From: Paratrimastix pyriformis
Lineage: Eukaryota > Preaxostyla > Paratrimastigidae
Assembly (NCBI GenBank): GCA_027972325.1
Contig: JAPMOS010000012.1
Location: forward strand, 429,501-493,500
Reading direction: 5' to 3'
DNA: 64,000 bases
Positions 10,591-21,429 of this stretch are shown here, in pieces; position 1 is the first letter of the stretch; every line of letters begins with the position of its first letter. The position numbers and the translations under genes are program-made. The notes under the pieces are model-generated. The model was not told the origin of the DNA, did no database searches, and saw nothing but the letters and a program-made list of their open reading frames with translations.

Positions 10591-12971
10591 AGACCGAGAT
10601 GCGCGAGGCCATGGAGCGGCAAATCGAGACCAAGGGTATCAAGCTGGTATGTTCCATCCCCCCCCGGTCATTCCGGCTAATTCCTCACGCGCATCATTCC
10701 TCGTGCCCCCCCCCCATTCCACCACCCCACCTGGTGCACAGACTGCCCGCGAGCGGCAGGGGAAGGCCGCACTGCCCGGCCTGTCGACCCCCACGAGCAC
10801 CACCCGGCGGCACCACTTTGCCCCGGTCCTCCCGGCCCCGTCACCTTCGGCGCACCCATCCCCGGCGCCGCCGTCATCGCCGCGCCCCCGCGCTGACTCC
10901 CCCAGCCCCACCCCGACCCCGCCGGCCGCCATCTCCCCACCCACGGTAGCTGCCGTGCCCCGGGCAACCCCATCCCGGAGGGGTCGCCGCAGCGCCCGCG
11001 GCCGCCGGGCAAGCACCGCCTCGCCCGACAGATCGTCGCAACAGCATGGCGGGAGCAGCAGCAGCAGTGGGCCCGGTTCGGCCTCCTCCCTCCCCGAATC
11101 CCAGCCGCCCTCCCCGTCCCGCCTCCCCCGCCACCCCTCCGCCATTCCCATGCCTTCACCATCGCCCGGCATCGGGCAGGCCATCGACCTGCTGCCCTCC
11201 ATGGAGCCCCTCTCGCAGGACATCATCCTGCTCGCCTCTCCCGAGCGGCGGCTTTCCCCGGCGGGGGCGGCCGGCGAGCCTGTGGCCCCGCGCCACGAGC
11301 TGCCCCCGACGGGCTCCGTCTCGACGACTGGCCCCGCCGCCGAGGCCGACGAGCAGGAATCGATCGTCTCGGGGCTCGGGGCCGACGAGTCGCAGCCCAT
11401 CCTGCTCGAGTCCCAGCCGCTCCCGGCTCCCACGGCTCCCACGGCTCCCCCGGCCCTCCCCGTCCCCGCGCCTGCTGCCCCTGTCCCACCCGGGGCCTCG
11501 CCGGCCCCGTCCTTGTCTGGCTCGCTCTCGGCCAGCCCCACCGCCTCGCCCCGCTGTGGCATCGTCCGCCGCCGCCGAAGTCGAGTCGCCCGGACGGGCG
11601 GGGGCCCGCTGGTCCCCGCGGGCATGGCCGGCCCGAGCCCCACGCCCTGTTTCACCATGCCCAGCCGGCTTCCCTCGGCCGGGCCTGGGGGCGGGCCCTC
11701 GGTGGTGGTGGCCCCCATGCCCACCCGGCCCCTGGCCCGGACCCTGTCCGCCTCGGCAACCACCGCCGGGGCCCTGGCCGAGGCCGCCCTGCGCCGCCGC
11801 GGGGCCGAGGACGACGACGAGGACCTGGGCCTGGACATGCTGACCGCCTCGGCCCCCCTGCTGGCCGTGCCGCCCCGGCGCCGGGAGCCCGACATGCCCG
11901 CGTCCATCCTGGAGGCCATGGGGGCCCTGAGCCAGCACGCCGCCCGTCGGCGGGGCCGCGTCGGAGCCGCCGGTTCGGCCCGCTTCGGGATGGCCGGATC
12001 GCTGGCCTGGGCCCTCGAGGCGGCCGCCTCCTCACCCGCCGGGTCGGCCTCGCTGGCTGCTGCCGCGGCGCCGGGTGGGCTGCCCCCCTCGCTGCCCGGC
12101 CCCGAGGACGAGCAGCCGGCCGGCCAGCAGCCCGGTGGCGGAGAGCGTCCCCCTTCGCCGGACACGTCGCTCCCGGTGGTGCTCTGCTCGCAGCCCGCCT
12201 CGACCCCAACCTCTCCTCGTCCTCCACCAACCGCCACCGCCACCGCGCCTGCTCCTGCTCCAGCGCCCGCCAGCAAAGGCCGACGCGGGCGTTCCCGCAA
12301 ACTCCCGACCGCCCCCTCGTCCGAGGCCCCGGTGCCGGTGAAGACGGCGACCAAGGCCAAGGCGGCCGCGGCCGCGGCCCCCAAGAAGGCCACCCGCGGG
12401 AGGAGGCGCAAGGCCGCCGAGGACACCCCCACGGCCGTCGAGGAGCAGCCGAGCGCCGCAGCCCCGGCCGCCGATGCCGGGGAACCGTCCTCCTCCTTGA
12501 CCTCGCCCCGCAAGCACGGCCGTGGCCGCTCCTCGGCCCGGAAGGCTGCCGGCACGGGCGCGCCTGGGTCGGCCTCGGAAGAGGCCAAAGCCAGCGGGGC
12601 CGAGGAGGAGGAGGAGGACGAGGAAGGCCAGCCCCCGGCCGCCCCGCCCGTCCCGATGAAGGATGGTCGCGTGTGGGTGGACATCACGGCCCCCACCGGG
12701 CCGCCCACGCCCACCCCGCCCGCCCGGCGTGGCGGCAAGCGCACCCGGGGGGGCCGCAGCCCCGCTCCGGCCGCCTCGGCCTCACCACCCCGTGTGCTCC
12801 GCTCGACTGCCCCCCCGGCGGGCACCCCCTCTGGCCAGCCGCCGGTGGTCTTCCAGCTGGTGCGGCGCCATAAGTCCCTGCTGCCCGAGATGCCTCGCAA
12901 CATGCGCCAGTGGGCCGCCGCCTACGAGGCCACCGCCGCCCAGGTGGCCCAGGTCCGGGCCCCATCTCCAG

Positions 12972-13024
<53 letters not shown>

Positions 13025-13453
13025 ACACACACACAGTGACATTCGTGCTGTCTCTTCTACCTCTCTGGTTTTTGTTTTATTTTCCCGTTACTTCGTTCCT
13101 TCTTTACACGACACACACACACACACAGCACGCATCCGATTGATCAGTCCCTTTGCTCCACACACGCACATCACCCCAGCTGGTGCACCGAATCGTGGAT
13201 GCGGGCCCCACCGGATGGTGGCCTTCGCGGTGGCCCAGTCGGACGGCACCTACGAGCACGTCACCTCCAAGATGGTCATGGGGGTCGTCAAGGCCCTGGT
13301 CTGCCCCCGCCGCCCCGCCCTCCGCCGTCCCGTCCTCCCGCCCAGTCGCTCAACCCCCTCCCCCATCACACGTTCTCCCTTCGTCATCAGTACGGCGGCG
13401 GCGAGCGGACGCCCTTCACGTTGCACTACCACATCAAGGGCGAATTCGGCTAA
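10033..13453 (+). CDS. RING1/RNF2-like Polycomb E3 ubiquitin ligase with C-terminal RAWUL
   Basis: The N-terminal C3HC4 RING is split by two small introns (10186-10238 and 10283-10340). Spliced, it reads FTCPICLEIIQKCTLVKACL, HRFCYDCIGRSIRLGGKK and TCPSCRAPLHSTRDLERD. This closely follows RING1/RNF2, including the Arg/Asp-rich segment after the RING. In PRC1 such proteins monoubiquitinate histone H2A (family knowledge). An intron with a 40-C tract (10551-10590) precedes a short helical exon, then about 700 residues of Pro/Ala/Ser-rich disorder with basic AT-hook-like patches (GRRGRSRK, RGRRRK). The C-terminus resembles a RAWUL fold: VVFQLVRRHKSLLPEMPR, QLVHRIVDAG, then MVAFAVAQSDGTYEHVTSKM and TPFTLHYHIKGEFG, with TAA at 13451-13453. 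Joining the RAWUL halves needs a one-base frame change near 13205-13216. The coding start is not settled; a TGA lies upstream in frame and no ATG follows it before the RING. Confidence 0.82.
10551..10590 (+). repeat. C40 homopolymer just before a 3' splice site
   Basis: Forty consecutive C run directly into the acceptor AG at 10591-10592 of a RING1-like gene intron. This is an all-C polypyrimidine tract. Confidence 0.9.
12984..13036 (+). repeat. (CTC)n, poly-C and (CA)n compound repeat
   Basis: A CTC run, a C run and a CA run stand side by side in the RING1-like intron between the VAQ and LVHRIVDAG exons. A similar poly-C then CA run occurs at about 33250-33283 in CFAP57-B. Confidence 0.85.
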
Positions 13454-13833
13454 AGCGGCCGCTCCCTCCTCCTCCTCCTCCGCCCTCCGTCCTCCTCCCC
13501 CCCCCCCCCCACCCCCTCCCTCCGCATTAGCCCTTTTCCTCCCGTCCCCGTTAGCCCCGAAACAGCGAGCCGAACGGTCCCCATGGTGCACTGGGAAATC
13601 CGCCGGACCCCCCGGCCTCTCGGGGGGCGCAGCAGTGGAGAGACGAGGACTTGCCGACGGGTTCGAGAAGGAAAACCCGTACCAACCGCACGGAAACAGC
13701 ACGGCACAGCACGCACAGCACGCACCGCCTCGCTCGCTACTTATCGCACAGCACGCACCGCTTCGCTCGCGACTTATCTCAACTTTTAAATTGAGGAGAA
13801 GAGGTGTTGTTGTTGCGACTCCCGACCCGCCGC
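13454..13833. other. convergent 3' region with a 30-bp direct repeat
   Basis: Intergenic space between the RING1-like stop and the stop of the unrecognised minus-strand gene. It contains two nearly identical 30-bp copies at 13716-13745 and 13749-13778, both ending in ACTTATC. No coding potential is recognised. Confidence 0.55.
13716..13778. repeat. tandem 30-bp direct repeat, two copies
   Basis: Two copies (13716-13745, 13749-13778) differ at only two or three positions and are separated by GCA. They lie in a convergent 3' region. Confidence 0.8.
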
Positions 13834-15001
13834 TTAGAACCACCGGTTCCCACGGGCCTCCCAGGCCTGGGTGGGGGTGGGGGTCTCGGGCGGGGGGAGG
13901 ACAATCCCGAAGTCGGCCAGGAGCTGCTCGCGGGTCAGCTGGGGCAGCGGTCCCTCGGCCGGCAGGGCCGCCAGGGCGGCCGGGTTGGGGATGTTGTAGA
14001 AGTGGGTGTGAGCCAAGACATGGGGATCGTGCAGGACAAAGGCAAGGTCCCAGTCGGTGAAGCCGGGGTAGATCTGGCCGCCCCAAAAGAAAGACGACAG
14101 GAGCGAGATTGAGGGAGGGAAGGGAGGTTGCAGGAGGAGGAGGAGGAGGAGGAGGAGGAGGGGGGGGGTTGCGACAGACATCAAGAGAGCCCTCGGGGAT
14201 CCCGATGATAGCGCGCTCTTCGGCCGTCCTGTCCAGAAAGAGGCGTTCAGTTTTCATGGAATGAGGCGCGAGGCGCGAGGCGGGTGGGTGGGGGGGATGG
14301 GGTGGTGAAGTGGGACCGACCAGGGGCGGCTGAAATAAAGGTGTTGAACGCATTTGTAGGGGGACCCATAGGTGACGGTGGTCGAGGAGATGGGGTCAGC
14401 CAGCAGCCTCTCGTACCGATTGACGGCCATCTTGACCCGGGCCGCCGAGAAGCCAGCCAGGTTGAAGTGGAGCGTGGTGTCGGCGCCCGTGAGGAGGCAC
14501 GAGGCCAGAGCGTGGTCCCACCAGCGAATGAAATCTTGGTAGAGCTTATAGTTGGGGTTCACGGGATTATTCATGGCTTCAAAGAGCACGTTGCAGTCCC
14601 TGAGTGGAATGAAAATAATGTGGAATGGAAGAAGTGAACAGACGAAAAAATGGGAGCTTGCGGCATGGGATCGGAAATGCCAAATCCAGCTGGATCGGCA
14701 TACAAGTCAATGTAGTTGCAAGCGTCCAAACGTTTGCCAAGCAAGTCCATCATGTCATCGCTACCCCCAAAATTCAGAAATGCCTGCCATCACGAGGGAC
14801 AAACCCGAATCCATGAGCGCGGTACTCATGAGGATGATCCTTCGAAAAAACAATCGAAAAGGAAGCGCGTTTGGGGTCACGCAAGCGGCCAAGGAAAGAC
14901 ATCGAGAGAGCCACGGGGTGAACACGCACTCCCCACTCCACCGCCAACACTCACCACCCACCACCACACCCGAGGACGGCTTCGATTCCACCTCCCGACA
15001 T
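13834..15001 (-). CDS. conserved-looking protein of unknown function
   Basis: I do not recognise this protein. Five exons join in frame from ATG 15001 (MSGGGIEAVLG) through AFLNFGGSDDMMDLLGKRLD and ACNYIDLYADPAGFGISD. Next come AMNNPVNPNYKLYQDFIRWW and CLLTGADTTLHFNLAGFSAA, then KCVQHLYFSRPWTAEERAII. The last exon reads IYPGFTDWDLAFVLHDPHVL to a TAA at 13834-13836. Introns begin GTGTGG, GTCGGT and GTCTGT and end CAG. The product is about 260 residues, aromatic-rich, with no signal peptide, membrane segment or low complexity except the Pro/Thr-rich C-terminus. That suggests a compact soluble globular domain. Its 5' end is divergent from, and very close to or overlapping, the F-box gene on the + strand. 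The junction after GFGISD and before the NVLFEAMNN exon is the least certain. Confidence 0.6.
14137..14162 (+). repeat. (GGA)n microsatellite
   Basis: A short GGA trinucleotide run inside an intron of the unrecognised minus-strand gene (CCT on the sense strand). Confidence 0.7.
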
Positions 15002-15032
15002 CTTGGCGTCTCCACCAGCCGAACCCGAACAG

Positions 15033-18001
15033 CAAGCGTGTGTCGATGAAGCTGGAGCTCCAGAAGAGGAGTGGAGCTGGTCTCTCTTCGATACAGTGCC
15101 GAAGTGGATTCTCTTCGAAATTTTCGCATTTAGTCTGTGATTTTTTTTTGCTCTCTTTGTGTCCGACTCCAGCCTCTCCTGCCCAGTCGACGGGAAGACC
15201 CTCATTGGCTCTGTTCAACGCGTCTGCAAACTGTGGAGACAATTATGCCGGATGGAGGATCTTTGGCGAGAAGTGTGCCTTCGTGAATTCGGTTATGCGA
15301 TGAACGATGTCACTTCCTTCAAGGTCTCATCCCCCTACCTGATAAGGAACGTTCAACCTAACCGGTGGTTGATTCACGCAGCTGACGTCCGCTTTCGGGG
15401 AGATGAATCGTCCCATGGACCCACCCGTGATCAACTTCCCCGGGTGCGGTGGTGGCGAGCGGACGATTCGCACGTGGCGCCAGGCCTATGTCGAGCTGGG
15501 CCAGCACGGGGGCTCCATCGAGTACCCGCTGAAAGGGTTTGCCGACGCGCCTCCTTCGATCGGGTTGGCTCACCCTTCTTCCACCCCGTATGCGGCTTCA
15601 GAGACGCGAGCCAGTGCTTCAGCTGGGTCATCTACCCGAAGCAGCGGCCCGGGTTTCGGTACGGCGACTCGCAGACGACCGCCTGGAAGATCGAGGCCAA
15701 GTGCTTCTCCATGGTGGCGCCGCTGGTCTCCCTTCCGGCCACTTCGAGGCCCCTGACCGAGGTCTGCCCTCCCCCTCCCCTTCGTCTCCACCTCCTCTCG
15801 ACACCAGCCCCCTCGCTGCTCCCTTGCCCTCGCCCGTCGTCTTGTCTCTTTCGCGTCATCCGCCCACCCACCCCGCAGGCCGAGGAGATCGAGCTGGGCG
15901 AGCTGATCACGGCGGGGTCGACCTTCCCCGACGCGGCTGCGGCCAGCCAGCTCCTGGACCGCCTCTGCCTGCAGAAGACCCGGCTGGCGGTGCTCCGGGA
16001 GGCCCTCCAGGAGCGCCTCACATACGCGCTGCTCCACCGGCTCCACCTCCAGTGCACCGAGAACTTCCGGCCCTACGACCCCCAGACCCAGGCCTGCCTG
16101 AGCATGCTCCACGCGGCCGCCGAGGAGGGCAAGCGGGGCAACCTGACCCCCCTGGACCCCTCCCGGGTGCTGGCCCCCAAGGCCGCCCGGGCCATCCCGC
16201 GCGATCTGGCGGCCACCCTGCCCCTCAAGGCGCCCGAGCCGGCCAAGGCGCACGCGGGCGAGGGGCCCGCCCCGCAGCCGGTGGGCATCCGGAACGACCT
16301 GCTGCAGGAGGGCGACCTGGACGAGGTCCAGGAGCGGCTCGACCGGGAGCGCGGCATGACCGGCGAGGAGGCCGAGCTGTTGCAGCGGCTGGGCCTGCAG
16401 TCGGTCAGTGTCACCTCGGTGGCCGACCCGGCAGCCTCCACTACTTCGCGGTACCTGGACGACGGAGACAGCCTCGTGGAACGGGACGTGGCCCTCCGGT
16501 TCATGAGGCCCCGGAGCCATTCCGACGGCACGGCCCCTCCCGCTGAGGAGGTGCTGGGCGGGGAGCCCTACAGGCGCGAGCCCCTGGATCCCGAGAAGCT
16601 GGGCGACCTGGCCGACTTTGGGTACGAGTCGCTCTTCGACGCCCCCCGCAAGCAGACCGACACCCGATCCGGCTCCTCCTCGGGGGGCGCCCCCCGGGTC
16701 GTCCGGCTGGAGCGGCCCGCGCCCCCGCCCCAATCCGCGGCCCCTCCGCCACCCCCACCCACCGAGGAGCACTTCCCCGCTCTGGGCGCGGGCAAGCACA
16801 AGAAGACCCCGCCCCCCGCCAAGGCCAAGGCCAAGGCCAACAAGCCGGCACCCGCCGCTGGCCCCGCCGCCGCTGCTGCTGCCGCTGGCCCCGTCCCCCT
16901 TCCTCAGACCGACCTGCCTGCTCCTCCCCCTCTTGTTCCAGCACCTGCGGCCGCGGCCCCCATTCCAACGGCATCGGCGGCAGCCCCCGAGAGACCCTCG
17001 CCATTGACGGGCACCCCTCCTGCCCCGTCACCCTCCACCGAGACGGTCACCTTCCAGGACCTGCTCAAGGAGTGCGACCAGATCGGCCGCTGGGTCCCGC
17101 CCCCCTATCATCCCCACCGCCCCACCACGACCGCCACCGCCACCTTCACCGCCACGTCCACGGCCTCGACGATATGCACCAGCACCGACGCCGCCGTGTC
17201 CCTGGGGCCCGCCACCGCCGCAGCGGCCTCGCTCGGGGGCGAGATGGAGCCGCCCCGGCGCCCGGTGGTTGTGGAGATCCACTCGGACCCCCTCGACCGG
17301 GCCTTCTACCGGGCCAGCCGGGGGCGCCCCTTCCTCGACAAGGACCGGCACGCCCTGGCCCCGCCCAGCCCCGCGGCCCTGCGGAAGAAGGTTGCCCGCG
17401 AGGAGGAGACCCGCTTCCTGGAGCGGGACAACCGGGCCCCGCGGGAGCTGCTGGTCCCCCTAGATGATGACCCGCTGGTCCAGATGGAGGCCGCCGTCAA
17501 GGTGGGCGGCCGGGTCTCCATCCGGACGAGCATGGAGGCCATGCTGGACCCCGTCAACCCGTACGTTGAGGACGTCGAGCGGTGGCGCGTCAACAGCTAC
17601 CAGAACAAGCTCTCCAAGAAAAGTCCGCTTCCATCCCCTCTCCTGCCACACCCTTGGCTGGGTCGCTGGGGATCCCTTGCTCATCCCTTGCCCTTCTTTG
17701 CCGTCGTGTGTGGGGGTCCTCACCAGTGCGCAAGGCCAAGTGGTTCGTGCTGCACCCACTAGCCTACCAGCACTTCCCTTGGTTCTATACCAAGGAGCGT
17801 CTGGACCGTTTTGGCATTCCTGTCGACTTCTCGTTCTCCCACATGATGGTCTGCGTGTGGGAAGACCTCCGCACCATCTCCGTGGTGGCTGTCACCCGGG
17901 CTGATGGCCCCGAGACTCTGGGGCTGGATCGCAAGATGGCCCTCAAGGAGAAGGAGGCCATCGAGAAAGAGCAGAAGGAACGCTGGCTGGTCCCCCAATA
18001 A
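15033..18001 (+). CDS. F-box protein with a long disordered linker and a novel C-terminal region
   Basis: F-box proteins link substrates to SCF ubiquitin ligases (family knowledge). The F-box appears after removing an intron from about 15130 to the AG of CTGCCCAG near 15185: VPKWILFEIFAFIDGKTLIG, then SVQRVCKLWRQLCRMEDLWR and EVCLREFGYAMND. Further exons carry a compact part (INFPGCGGGERTIRTWRQAY, WVIYPKQRPGFRYGDSQTTA) and an alpha-helical part (LGELITAGSTF... ALLHRLHLQCTENF). A Pro/Ala-rich linker containing EEHFPALG follows. The C-terminal block includes VVVEIHSDPLDRAFYRASRG and, after a last phase-1 intron, KAKWFVLHPLAYQHFPWFY. Stop TAA is at 17999-18001. The F-box frame has no ATG in the first exon seen here, so the start given is only the first plausible splice point. 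I do not recognise the C-terminal domain. Confidence 0.7.
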
Positions 18002-18403
18002 CCAGCAGTGTCCCCCCGATTCCCTGACCCGAGGAATTGCCGACTTTCCCCTTCAAGAGACAGCGACACGACGTTCATTCGGAATCTGAATTCGTAGGGG
18101 GAAGTTGGAGACTCCGAAATTCTTCCCCACACAAAAGGGACAAGAAGGGGCACCCAGGGTCGAGAACGACCTTTTCGTCGACAGTTCTGCAAATCACAAG
18201 ATATGAAGTGATCCATTGCCCCCTCGTGCCCTGTGACAGGGAATACAACTCCACGGTATCAAGGTACACGTGCTTTTGAGGCGCTGAACAGGATAAACTC
18301 CCCGTTCCGAGAGTTAGGCAATCCATTCCAGAAAGAAAAACCTGGAGGTGGGGTCACCCTGGCATTAGAGGTTCCGAAGCCGACTTGCACACTGCCGCCT
18401 CAG
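18002..18403. other. intergenic region upstream of pyruvate kinase
   Basis: Moderate-GC space between the F-box stop and the pyruvate kinase ATG. It probably holds the 3' UTR of the former and the promoter and 5' UTR of the latter. I see no recognisable element. Confidence 0.5.
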
Positions 18404-20324
18404 ATGTCCTGTCTCACCAAGATTGTTTGTCTCCATTTTCTTGCCCTCTTTGATTTTTTTGCTGATTAAATTTGTGAATTATTTCTTGTGAACTGTTAGG
18501 TTTGCACCATCGGTCCTGCCTCGTGCTCGGTTGAGGTTCTGAAGAAGCTGATTGCCGCTGGCATGAATGTGGCTCGGGTTTGTGCCGTATTGTTTGATTT
18601 TTTTCGGTTCATTTTTTTCCTTCCCCCATCATAGCTTAACTTCTCCCATGGCAACTATGATTTGATGCGCGAGTGGTTCCGCAATGTGCGCACCGCTGCT
18701 GCAGAACTGAACAAGGAAATTGCCGTTATGGTTGGCAGCTTTCTTTGCTTGACACCGCCCATAACCTTCCTTAGGCTGATCTCCAAGGCCCCAAAATTCG
18801 CTGCAACGGCTTCCCTGGCGGTTCAATTGAGTTGAAGCATAATGCTGAGGTTATTATTGCCTTCAGCGCCGAGGATGGTGCTCCCGCCACTGCTACCTCA
18901 CCCGCCATTATCACCACCAAGTTCCAGCCCCTTGCCGAGCGTGCGAAGGTTTGTGGACCCTTTTTTATTCCCGCAAGTCTATCGAGTTTTCGTCATTTTT
19001 GCACAGCCCGGGGAGCACATTCTGTTCGATGATGGCTATCTGGAGGTCGTTGTTGAGCGGACCGCCGCCGACGGTGTCCACTGCCGTGTTGTCGTGCCCG
19101 GCGTCCTGAAGCCCCGCAAGGGCATCAACCTGCCCCAGACCGATCTGGGCCCACTGCCCGCTCTGACCGCGAAGGACACTGAGGACGCCCGCTTCGTCCT
19201 GCGCGAGTTGGACATCGACTTCCTCTCGCTCAGCTTCGTCCGGTCGGTGTCTCCACCTTCTTCCTTTTTTTTTTTTGGGGGAGAGAGTTGCAATAACCGT
19301 GGACATGCCACCTCATACCACCCCACCGCCCGCGCCCGCCAGCCGGCCCGAGGATATCCAGGATCTGCGGCGCATCATCCAGGAGTACGGCAAGGACGTC
19401 AAGATCATCTCCAAGATCGAGAAGCCCCAGGCCATCGAGCGCCTCTCGGACATCGTGGCCGCCTCGGACGGCATCATGGTGGCCCGGGGCGACCTGGGCG
19501 TCGAGGTGGGCAACCACAAGGTGCCCGGCCTGCAGAAGCGCATGATTCGGGAGGCCATTGCCCGGGGCATCCCCGTCATCACGGCCACCCAGATGCTCGA
19601 GTCGATGATCAACAACCCGCGCCCCACCCGTGCCGAGGCCTCCGACGTGGCCAACGCCGTGTGGGACGGCACCGACGCCGTCATGCTCTCCGCCGAGACG
19701 GCCGCGGGCAACTTCCCCGTGGAGGCGGTCACCATGATGCGCCAGATCCTGGTCGACGCCGAGGCCCAGCCCCCGAGCGCCTTCAGCTCGCAGCTGGCCG
19801 ACATCACCCGGGGCCTGGGCCAGGTGCAGCTCGACTCGTCGGGCACGGAGATCGGTATGTCCATGGGCCGCACGGCCGTCGAGCTGGCCAAGCTGACCCA
19901 CTCGGCCGCCATCGCCTGCGTGACGGACACCGGTAACGCCGCCGTTCGTGTCTGTCGCGCCTCCTCTGCCCCCAGGCCTCTCGGCGTCCCTCTTCATTCG
20001 CTCACCCATTCCCCCTTCTCCCTCCCTCCTTCCCCGGCGTGCCCATGGACACAGGTCTCCACGTGCCGGCCCGCGATCCCGATCTTCAGCTTCACCACCT
20101 CGCTGACCACCGTCCGCCGGCTGGCCCTGGTGCGGGGCTGCTTCCCCATCCTGATGTCGCGCATCCCCGAGGCCGAGATGGCCTTCATCGAGCTGGAGCG
20201 CGTCCTCACCGAGCGGGGCTGCGTCCACGAGGGCGACCGGGTTGTCTACACGGCCGGCCTGCCCACCCTCAAGCGGGCCACCACCAACACAGTCCACATC
20301 CGCCGGGTCGGGGGCGGGCTCTAG
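18404..20324 (+). CDS. pyruvate kinase
   Basis: Catalyses phosphoenolpyruvate plus ADP to pyruvate plus ATP, the last step of glycolysis in the cytosol. Seven exons join exactly: 18404-18424, 18500-18577, 18635-18730, 18775-18948, 19007-19242, 19343-19943 and 20055-20324. Total 1476 nt, 491 residues. The protein opens MSCLTKI then VCTIGPASCSVEVLKKLIAA, the canonical start of the barrel domain. It continues GMNVARLNFSHG, ADLQGPKIRCNGF and DFLSLSFVRRPEDIQDL. The metal- and substrate-binding region KIISKIEKPQ, GIMVARGDLGVEV is present, as is MLSAETAAGNFPVEAV. The C-terminal allosteric domain is complete. No targeting peptide precedes it. Introns are mostly 44-101 nt and start GTTTGT, GTTGGC, GTCGGT or GTTCGT. 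The first four exons are less GC-rich than the last three. Confidence 0.96.
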
Positions 20325-20681
20325 ACGCTGGCCCACCCACCCGCTGGCGGGATATCTCCCGCTCCTTCCCTCCTCCCTCCCCCATCGGTGTGTGAATAGT
20401 CGAACGAGCGGCCCCCCCCCGATCGGCTCGGGACCTGGCGTCCCGGCGTTCCGGGGTCTTGTGCGTGTCTGTGTTGGCGGCACCCGTACACGGCAGCCAT
20501 TGGGGGCGGGATGGCCACCTGGTGGCTCTGCCCGCTCGCTTGTAGTCTTCCCGTGTTCGTGCTGTCTGCCGTCTCCTCTTAATCGCCCCCTTCCCGTTTG
20601 GCCAACAAAACCAAGCTGAGAGCGCTTTCCCCTTTTCGTCGGGACGAGGTGGTGCCTACACAGAGCCGGGGGGGAGCGACC
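20325..20681. other. intergenic region
   Basis: Space between the pyruvate kinase stop and the start of the small acidic protein gene on the same strand. GC-rich at first, then more balanced near the ATG. No feature recognised. Confidence 0.5.
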
Positions 20682-21129
20682 ATGGCTGAAGAGCGGGCGC
20701 ACAGTGCCGAAGAAACAAAGGAATTCCTTAAAAAGAAGCTCCTTCCGGATGTCATTGATTTCTTAAACGCCGAAAGCGACACGGTGGCCCAGCAAATCTT
20801 GGCTCGAGTCTGCCCTGGCACCATCTAGATGTACTTTGACATGGGCGGTTCTGTAGATCGACACAAATCCCAAAAGGCATGCCGCCATTGTTGATTTGGT
20901 TTCGAAATTGAGCACATCTTTACAAGATGAGGCGCACGAGTTGTTCGATCTGAATATTCCCCAGAGCACCCCAACTATTTCTGGCGCCGAAGCAACTGTG
21001 GCTGTGGACCCATTACCAGACCGCGATGACGACTATTTCGATGACTTCGATGAGGCTCCGCCAGCGGATTCTCCCTCCTCTGCCCCTGGAATCGCCTCCG
21101 CCACCGAGGCAACGGCCACTTCGCGATGA
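20682..21129 (+). CDS. small acidic-tailed protein of unknown function
   Basis: I do not recognise this protein. Two exons (20682-20807 and 20857-21129) join at ILAR|IDTNPKRHAA and give 399 nt, 132 residues, ending TGA. The N-terminal 80 residues look helical and charged (MAEERAHSAEETKEFLKKKL, LPDVIDFLNAESDTVAQQIL). The C-terminus is an acidic, probably disordered segment, DRDDDYFDDFDEAPPADS. The intron is 49 nt, GTCTGC...GTAG. There is no signal peptide or membrane segment. The acidic aromatic motif (DDDYFDDFDE) looks like a short docking motif for a partner protein, but that is only inference. Confidence 0.65.
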
Positions 21130-21429
21130 TGAACAGGGCGACTTACGTTGGGGAATCCCACTGGTCGGACCGAAAGGCCCGTGTACAAAAAACAAGGAGG
21201 GAAGGGCAATCGAAGCAAAAGGGGCTCTGTGCAGGGTGGGTGGGGGCTGGCGGGGGATGGGGAAGTGGAGCAGAAGGGAAGGGAGGAAGGAAGAGGGGAG
21301 GGGAGGAGGGAATGTCAGGCGGAGGGGGGGCTCCGAGTGACGGGGTGGCCGCGGGCTCCACGCCCGCCCGCCCCGCGCTCGAATCATGGATCATCGCACT
21401 CCCGGCCCTCGTCGGCCGCCCCCGGGGGG
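21130..21429. other. convergent 3' region
   Basis: Purine-rich on the + strand (many GGGGA/GGAGG runs), between the stop codons of the small acidic protein (+) and CFAP57 copy A (-). No coding frame recognised. Confidence 0.5.
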
